Shown piece by piece: positions 50,034 through 54,097 of a stretch of 54,097 nt of DNA. A program made the position numbers and the translations under genes. A model generated the notes under the pieces. The model was not told the origin of the DNA. It saw only the letters and a list, made by a program, of their open reading frames with translations, and did no database searches. Each line of letters opens with the position of its first letter. Position 1 is the first letter of the stretch. The DNA is from an uncultured Saprospiraceae bacterium (lineage in GTDB: Bacteria; Bacteroidota; Bacteroidia; Chitinophagales; Saprospiraceae), in NCBI GenBank assembly GCA_937995755.1, contig CALKJD010000117.1, forward strand, positions 1 to 54,097, in the 5' to 3' direction.

Positions 50034-50669
50034 TTGCTAGCTATCTTTTTAGAGGGAGTAGTATTCGGACTAATATTAACGATAATGTTAGGCCCAATCT
50101 TCGTGGCTCTGACTCAGACAGGAATTGAAAAAGGAGCAAGAGCCGGATTTACTGTAGGACTAGGAGTGTGGACTAGCGACTTGTTAGTGATTTTGTTTTC
50201 TTACCTATTTATCAGTAAAGTTGATGCTTTGGTTCAAGACGAAGTGTTTAAGTATTGGATGGGGTCAGTCGGTGGATTTATTCTTATCACTTTCGGAATA
50301 GCTATTTTTCTTAAAAAAACAGAATCAATTAAAGAAGGTGGCAGTTATACTTCAAAAAATTACTTTGGCTTTTGGCTTAAAGGTTTTTTAGTCAATACAA
50401 TTAATCCATTTACTTTCATTTTTTGGTTGGGTGTGATATCTACAAAGGTGATTGGTGTCAATATGAATGATACACAAGCTTCAGTTTTTATTTCAGCTAT
50501 TATGATTACTATTATTTTTACGGATACTTTAAAAGTGTTAGGTGCTAAAGCTATTCGTAGTAAATTAGAGTCTAGTCATATTCAAATGATTAGTAGAGTC
50601 GCAGGAGCAGCTTTAGTAGTGTTTGGCGTAGTGTTACTGTATCAAACAAATCATAATGGTTTTATGTAA
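50034..50669 (+). CDS. LysE-family amino-acid exporter
   Basis: The 211-residue protein has about six membrane segments and the LysE signature at the start: FLEGVVFGLILTIMLGPIFVALTQTGIEKGARAGFTVGLGVWTSDLL. NTINPFTFIFWLGV in the middle is also typical. It should export an amino acid or similar metabolite across the inner membrane. The start is TTG at 50034. It follows the glycosyltransferase by 28 bp on the same strand, probably one transcript. Confidence 0.88.
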   Translation: MLAIFLEGVVFGLILTIMLGPIFVALTQTGIEKGARAGFTVGLGVWTSDLLVILFSYLFISKVDALVQDEVFKYWMGSVGGFILITFGIAIFLKKTESIKEGGSYTSKNYFGFWLKGFLVNTINPFTFIFWLGVISTKVIGVNMNDTQASVFISAIMITIIFTDTLKVLGAKAIRSKLESSHIQMISRVAGAALVVFGVVLLYQTNHNGFM

Positions 50670-50857
50670 CTGTTATGAAGCGTGAATGTTAAAAATTTAA
50701 ATCTGTCAACCAAAAGTGCAAACGACTCTTATAGGCTCACATTTTAAAGGGAAGATGTGATTTTGGTGAAACTCCTGCAAAGTGTAGTATTCATTTTTCT
50801 ATATCAAGGCTCATATGATTAGAGTATCTATACTTAAGGGAAGTACTGCAACGGAAA

Positions 50858-50893
50858 TAAAAAAACCTCCAAAATCTTTATGATAATGGAGGT
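50858..50893 (-). terminator. Terminator of the dnaJ-gldH operon
   Basis: On the minus strand ACCTCCA (50887-50893 read in reverse) pairs with TGGAGGT (50865-50871 read in reverse), 15-nt loop, followed by a run of T. It is 25 bp after the gldH stop codon. Confidence 0.78.
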
Positions 50894-50917
50894 CAATTTT
50901 ACTCTTAGTATTTTACC

Positions 50918-51385
50918 CTAATCTTCTGTCTCGATTAAAGAAAGACTTAAAGATTGTATGCCTTTAAGCTCTTTATCTCTAGTGTTTTGAATAAAAGAAA
51001 TGTTATACTCACCAGTGTCTTTAAATTTAACATTATCTCTTAGGAGCAAGTGCAGCTTACATTCTTCACCTTTACATGCGGAGAGCCACGAACCCATCTT
51101 ATTAGCTAGTTCAATGGATAGTGGACTAGTAAACTTTTCCTGAGTAGGGTAGGTAGTTACTATATTCGTATAAAAATTTTGATAAGAAAAATCGACACTG
51201 TGGACTATAGTTAATAGTAAGTCGTATTCCTTATTCGGATCGTCAATGTTAAAGTTGAAATCCACGGTTTCATCGTATGACCAACTATTGTTAAGCACAC
51301 GATTTTCTTCGTAGACCACCTTTGGACCACATGAAGATAAAAGCATTGCGCTTAGAAATAATGAAATGTATATAAATGGACGCAT
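50918..51385 (-). CDS. gldH: Gliding motility lipoprotein GldH
   Basis: The 155-residue protein has a lipoprotein signal (PFIYISLFLSAMLLSSCGP) and the GldH layout: early VYEENRVLNNSWSYDETVDFNFNIDD, then DLLLTIVHSVDFSYQNFYTNI. GldH is needed for gliding and for type IX secretion-related assembly in Bacteroidota, and is anchored in a membrane facing the periplasm. Its ATG overlaps the dnaJ stop by 1 nt (TAATG), so the two are coupled; the link is transcriptional rather than functional. It agrees with the T9SS cargo at 17855. Confidence 0.86.
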   Translation of the reverse strand: MRPFIYISLFLSAMLLSSCGPKVVYEENRVLNNSWSYDETVDFNFNIDDPNKEYDLLLTIVHSVDFSYQNFYTNIVTTYPTQEKFTSPLSIELANKMGSWLSACKGEECKLHLLLRDNVKFKDTGEYNISFIQNTRDKELKGIQSLSLSLIETED

Positions 51386-52551
51386 TAATTAAACATGTCT
51401 TTCATGCGTTCAAAAAATCCCTTTTCTTCTTTTCCTGGATTAGGAGTAAAGTTGGGCATTTCTTTCATTTTTTCTAGCAGTTCCTTTTCGTCTTTATTGA
51501 GTTGCTTTGGTGTCCATATATTTACATGGATAAGTTGATCGCCAGTTCCATATCCCTGTACAGATGGAAGACCTTTACCTCTAAGTCTAAATATTTTTCC
51601 TGCTTGTGTTCCTGCTGGTATTTTGATTTTCACTTTACCAGTCAGGGTAGGTACTTCTACTGATGTACCCAAGGCTGCATCTGCAAAATTGATGAATAGA
51701 TCATGAACTATATTTTGTCCATCTCTACTAAAGTTTTCACTTTCCGTAACTTCAATATTGATTAGAAGATCTCCGTTAGGGCCACCATTTTTTCCTGCGT
51801 TACCTTTGCCTCTCATTGATAGTTGCATGCCATCTTCTACACCTGCAGGGATTGGAATAGATATAGTCTCTGACCCCATCTCTGTTCCGTCACCTTTGCA
51901 AGTGCCACACTTTGCAGTGATTTGAGAGCCACTTCCTGAGCATGTTGGACAGACTGTAGTAGTTTGCATTTGACCTAAGAAGGTCGACTTGATTTGACGT
52001 ACATATCCTGATCCACCGCAAGTGCCGCAGGTAGAAACTGAACTTTTATCTTTGGCTCCACTACCATCACAAGTAGTACAGCTTACAGATTTTTTTACTT
52101 TAATATTCTTCGTTACTTCTGCCGCTACATCTTCTAACGATAGCTTTACTTTGATTCGAATATTAGATCCTTTTTGACCAGACCTTGTGCTACGACCACG
52201 GCCACCTCCAGCACCCCCAAAGAACGAATCAAAAGGACTGCCTCCATCGCCGAAAATGTCTCCAAATTGACTGAAGATATCATCCATCGTCATGCCACCA
52301 CGGAATCCACCACCACCTTGATTAGGATCTACACCTGCGTGACCGTATCTATCATATCTCGCTTTTTTATCTGCATCACTTAGGATTTCGTATGCTTCGG
52401 CAGCTTCTTTAAATTTAGTTTCAGCCTCCTTATTGTCAGGATTACGGTCTGGGTGAAATTTCATCGCTGTTTTTCGATACGCCTTTTTAATAGTAGCCGC
52501 ATCAGCACTTTTTTCTACACCTAGTATTTCGTAATAATCTCTTTTTGCCAT
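51385..52551 (-). CDS. dnaJ: Chaperone protein DnaJ
   Basis: The 388-residue protein is a complete type I DnaJ: J-domain with KFHPDRNP (HPD motif), a Gly-rich region, four CxxCxGxG zinc motifs ([32 protein letters not shown]) and a C-terminal substrate domain. It stimulates the ATPase of DnaK. It overlaps gldH by 1 nt and is 175 bp after grpE, with a hairpin between. Confidence 0.98.
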   Translation of the reverse strand: MAKRDYYEILGVEKSADAATIKKAYRKTAMKFHPDRNPDNKEAETKFKEAAEAYEILSDADKKARYDRYGHAGVDPNQGGGGFRGGMTMDDIFSQFGDIFGDGGSPFDSFFGGAGGGRGRSTRSGQKGSNIRIKVKLSLEDVAAEVTKNIKVKKSVSCTTCDGSGAKDKSSVSTCGTCGGSGYVRQIKSTFLGQMQTTTVCPTCSGSGSQITAKCGTCKGDGTEMGSETISIPIPAGVEDGMQLSMRGKGNAGKNGGPNGDLLINIEVTESENFSRDGQNIVHDLFINFADAALGTSVEVPTLTGKVKIKIPAGTQAGKIFRLRGKGLPSVQGYGTGDQLIHVNIWTPKQLNKDEKELLEKMKEMPNFTPNPGKEEKGFFERMKDMFN

Positions 52552-52679
52552 ATTGTTGATTTCGAATGATATATTTTACAATGTGATACGTCACAAAGAA
52601 AAACAATCAATAATTCGAATTTTATCTCGCCTATTAAATTCTATTGATGATGATTTAATAAACTCTTATTTATAAAAGA

Positions 52680-52707
52680 GGAAGACACACTTTAAAATGC
52701 GCCTTCC
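52680..52707 (-). terminator. Hairpin between grpE and dnaJ
   Basis: Read on the minus strand, GGAAGGCGCATTTT and AAAGTGTGTCTTCC form a 14-bp stem using three G-U pairs, followed by TCTTTTAT. On the plus strand the same sequence has mismatches, so the minus-strand reading is better. The tail is weak, so partial read-through to dnaJ is likely. Confidence 0.55.
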
Positions 52708-52726
52708 TTTTGTATTTGTTTCTTAT

Positions 52727-53305
52727 TTATTTACCGACTACGACTCTAGCGTATCTGATGATTTTGTCATTTAGATAATATCCTTGTTCGATAGTATCTA
52801 TGATCTTTCCTTTCATCTCTTCGCTAGGTGCTGGAATTTCTGTTATTGCTTCATGTAGCTCAGGATCAAATGTTTCACCCGTAGACTCCATGACAGTAAT
52901 TCCTTTAGAGGTAAGTACAGACTTTAGTTTTTGATATACAAGTGCTACGCCTTCAGAAAAGGTTTCCCCATCAGCGCCAGATTCTGCAACTTTTTTGGCT
53001 CTATCAAAATCATCCATCACTGGAAGAAAAGCTTGTAAAGTATCTATTCCTGCTGTGGCGCGGAAATCTACACGTTCCTTTGCTGTACGCTTCTTGAAAT
53101 TGTCAAATTCAGCAAACAGTCTTAGAAATTTATCTTTACTTTCTCCTAGTTCCTGCTCAAGCTCTGCTATTCTTTCCGCTTGCTTATCTTCTTTAGAAGA
53201 TTTAGAATCTTTCTGGTCTGCTGTACCTTCTTGGTCTTTTATGACTTCCTCTTCGTGGATTTCTTCTTGCTTCTTAGTCATTTTGTTTCTTAGTTTGTTA
53301 AACAT
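52727..53305 (-). CDS. grpE: Nucleotide exchange factor GrpE
   Basis: The 192-residue protein has an acidic, Lys-rich N-terminal coiled coil and the conserved GrpE block: RLFAEFDNFKKRTAKERVDFRATAG, LPVMDDFDRA, FDPELHEAI and the end YYLNDKIIRYARVVVGK. It releases ADP from DnaK. It is the first gene of the grpE-dnaJ-gldH set. Confidence 0.97.
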   Translation of the reverse strand: MFNKLRNKMTKKQEEIHEEEVIKDQEGTADQKDSKSSKEDKQAERIAELEQELGESKDKFLRLFAEFDNFKKRTAKERVDFRATAGIDTLQAFLPVMDDFDRAKKVAESGADGETFSEGVALVYQKLKSVLTSKGITVMESTGETFDPELHEAITEIPAPSEEMKGKIIDTIEQGYYLNDKIIRYARVVVGK

Positions 53306-53386
53306 ATAATGGTACTATCAAACGCTTTGCCACATCCATATATAGGTCATTATGGCATAGGCAGCCGTCATTTATGTCAAAAACTA

Positions 53387-53394
53387 CAAAGATA
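53387..53394 (-). promoter_or_regulatory. -7 element upstream of grpE
   Basis: CAAAGATA on the plus strand reads TATCTTTG on the minus strand (TAnnTTTG), 82 bp before the grpE ATG. A CAA 13 bp upstream is too close to be a good -33 element. Confidence 0.45.
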
Positions 53395-54013
53395 TACGAA
53401 ATGTCCTCAATTTCTAATGTAGCAATATTGTCGTACGACACAACAATGCGGTGTATGTACAACCCTCGTTTTTGAAACGATTGTGACTTCCAATCTATAG
53501 TAATAGAAACACGTTACACGTCTAATTATAAGTTGTGTGTCACAGAGACGACTACAACGATTACTAGCATTAAGCAAAAGCGTAGAACGTAAACTCAACT
53601 ACCAAGCCGTTATTGCAGTTATACACCCCTCTTTATCAGGAAAGTCTCGTACTAATTTCAATTTTTCGGATATCACCAAACAATTAGATTGAGGAGAATA
53701 TAAACGCCAATAAAATTTGTTAAAACAAACTATATTTTGCAAAAAAAACAATACCTACTTTCTAAATTGAAATATTGTTCTAATTTAGACGTTAGATAAA
53801 GAGTAATAGTTTTAGAATTATTCTTTTCTAATTAGAATGTTAGAGTGCCCCCTTTTCACATCTAGCAGAAATATGTGCTTGTTGATAGTAGCGGATATAC
53901 TATTGATCATTTAAGTTTTTACTGAACGTTCCAGTTGGTCTAGTCTTGTTATGTCTATACCTAAAATAATAGCGCGTTCTTTTTATTGATGATTAGTAAA
54001 ACTGCAAACGGAT
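53395..54013. other. Intergenic region upstream of grpE and of the C39-peptidase gene
   Basis: This stretch has no convincing gene. TCTAAATT (53761-53768) and AATTTAGA (53782-53789) form an inverted repeat. A stop TGA at 53990-53992 closes the frame of the next gene upstream, so its start must lie after it. Confidence 0.5.
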
Positions 54014-54097
54014 TTGTCAAAATTTGTATTCTATAAGCAATTAGATTCTATGGACTGTGGTCCTACTTGTCTCCGTATGGTTGCGAAGTCTTATGGC
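54014..54097 (+). CDS. N-terminal fragment of a C39-peptidase (bacteriocin-type ABC exporter) protein
   Basis: From a TTG at 54014 the frame runs open to the window edge for 28 codons, including FYKQLDSMDCGPTCLRMVAK. This is the start of the C39 peptidase domain, where the DCGPTC segment carries the catalytic Cys; such domains head ABC exporters that cut double-glycine leaders as they export peptides. An in-frame stop at 53990 leaves TTG at 54014 as the most upstream start. The membrane and ATPase domains are not in the window. Confidence 0.82.
   Translation, partial: MSKFVFYKQLDSMDCGPTCLRMVAKSYG

Noticed and set aside
53407..53598. 63-codon minus-strand frame upstream of grpE
   Set aside because: No homology recognised, and its end overlaps the region of the grpE promoter; likely chance.
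1..54097. CRISPR array or intact insertion sequence
   Set aside because: No regularly spaced repeats and no transposase reading frame or terminal inverted repeats were seen.

Overview
The window is a chromosomal segment from a Bacteroidota bacterium, most likely of the Saprospiria/Lewinella type. The phylum call rests on the gliding lipoprotein GldH, a type IX secretion C-terminal domain on a secreted nuclease, promoters of the Bacteroidota form (TTG/TTTG, about 19-20 nt, TAnnTTTG), short AT-rich leaders, and an ATP synthase operon carrying B-E-F-H-A-G without the beta and epsilon genes. The narrower placement rests on a CHAT/ECF-sigma gene set and is an inference.

Left part (1-11,300): a truncated mgsA, then a NAD/ADP-ribose cluster on the + strand: nrtR, a short prs, a NADAR gene, kptA, a metallophosphoesterase, nadV and a probable divergent macrodomain protein. 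Three 21-bp operators of the same design (TTTGYGTA-N5-TACGCAWW) lie at nrtR and prs; two overlap Bacteroidota -7 elements and start codons. A secreted S9 peptidase follows. On the - strand are an acyl-CoA thioesterase and a pnp-pnuC pair that could feed nicotinamide riboside, as nicotinamide, into NadV.

Middle (11,500-34,500): gcvT; a GbsR-type regulator followed by a large P-loop ATPase, an MscS-like channel protein, a cation/proton antiporter and a T9SS-exported endonuclease I with coupled ends; an ECF sigma factor; an operon of DUF4856 lipoprotein, imelysin, HTTM protein and TonB-dependent receptor that looks like a metal (iron) uptake set; a decayed second NADAR gene; the ATP synthase operon, whose subunit a has a His-rich periplasmic extension and whose atpE is followed by an internal hairpin; and a secreted protein with a poly-lysine run, flanked by two copies of the same terminator.

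Right part (34,600-54,097): a CHAT-protease lipoprotein, two further lipoproteins (one a metzincin-like protease), and a membrane anti-sigma-like protein with its ECF sigma factor; a possible 18-codon transcript with stem-loops; an unrecognised helical protein divergent from two tandem LytTR proteins with recognisable LytTR boxes; then mostly housekeeping genes (methyltransferase, transsulfuration enzyme, DUF2853, radC, ferredoxin reductase, glycosyltransferase, LysE exporter, gldH, dnaJ, grpE). The start of a C39-peptidase (bacteriocin-type exporter) gene is cut by the right edge. No tRNA, rRNA, CRISPR array or intact insertion sequence was seen.
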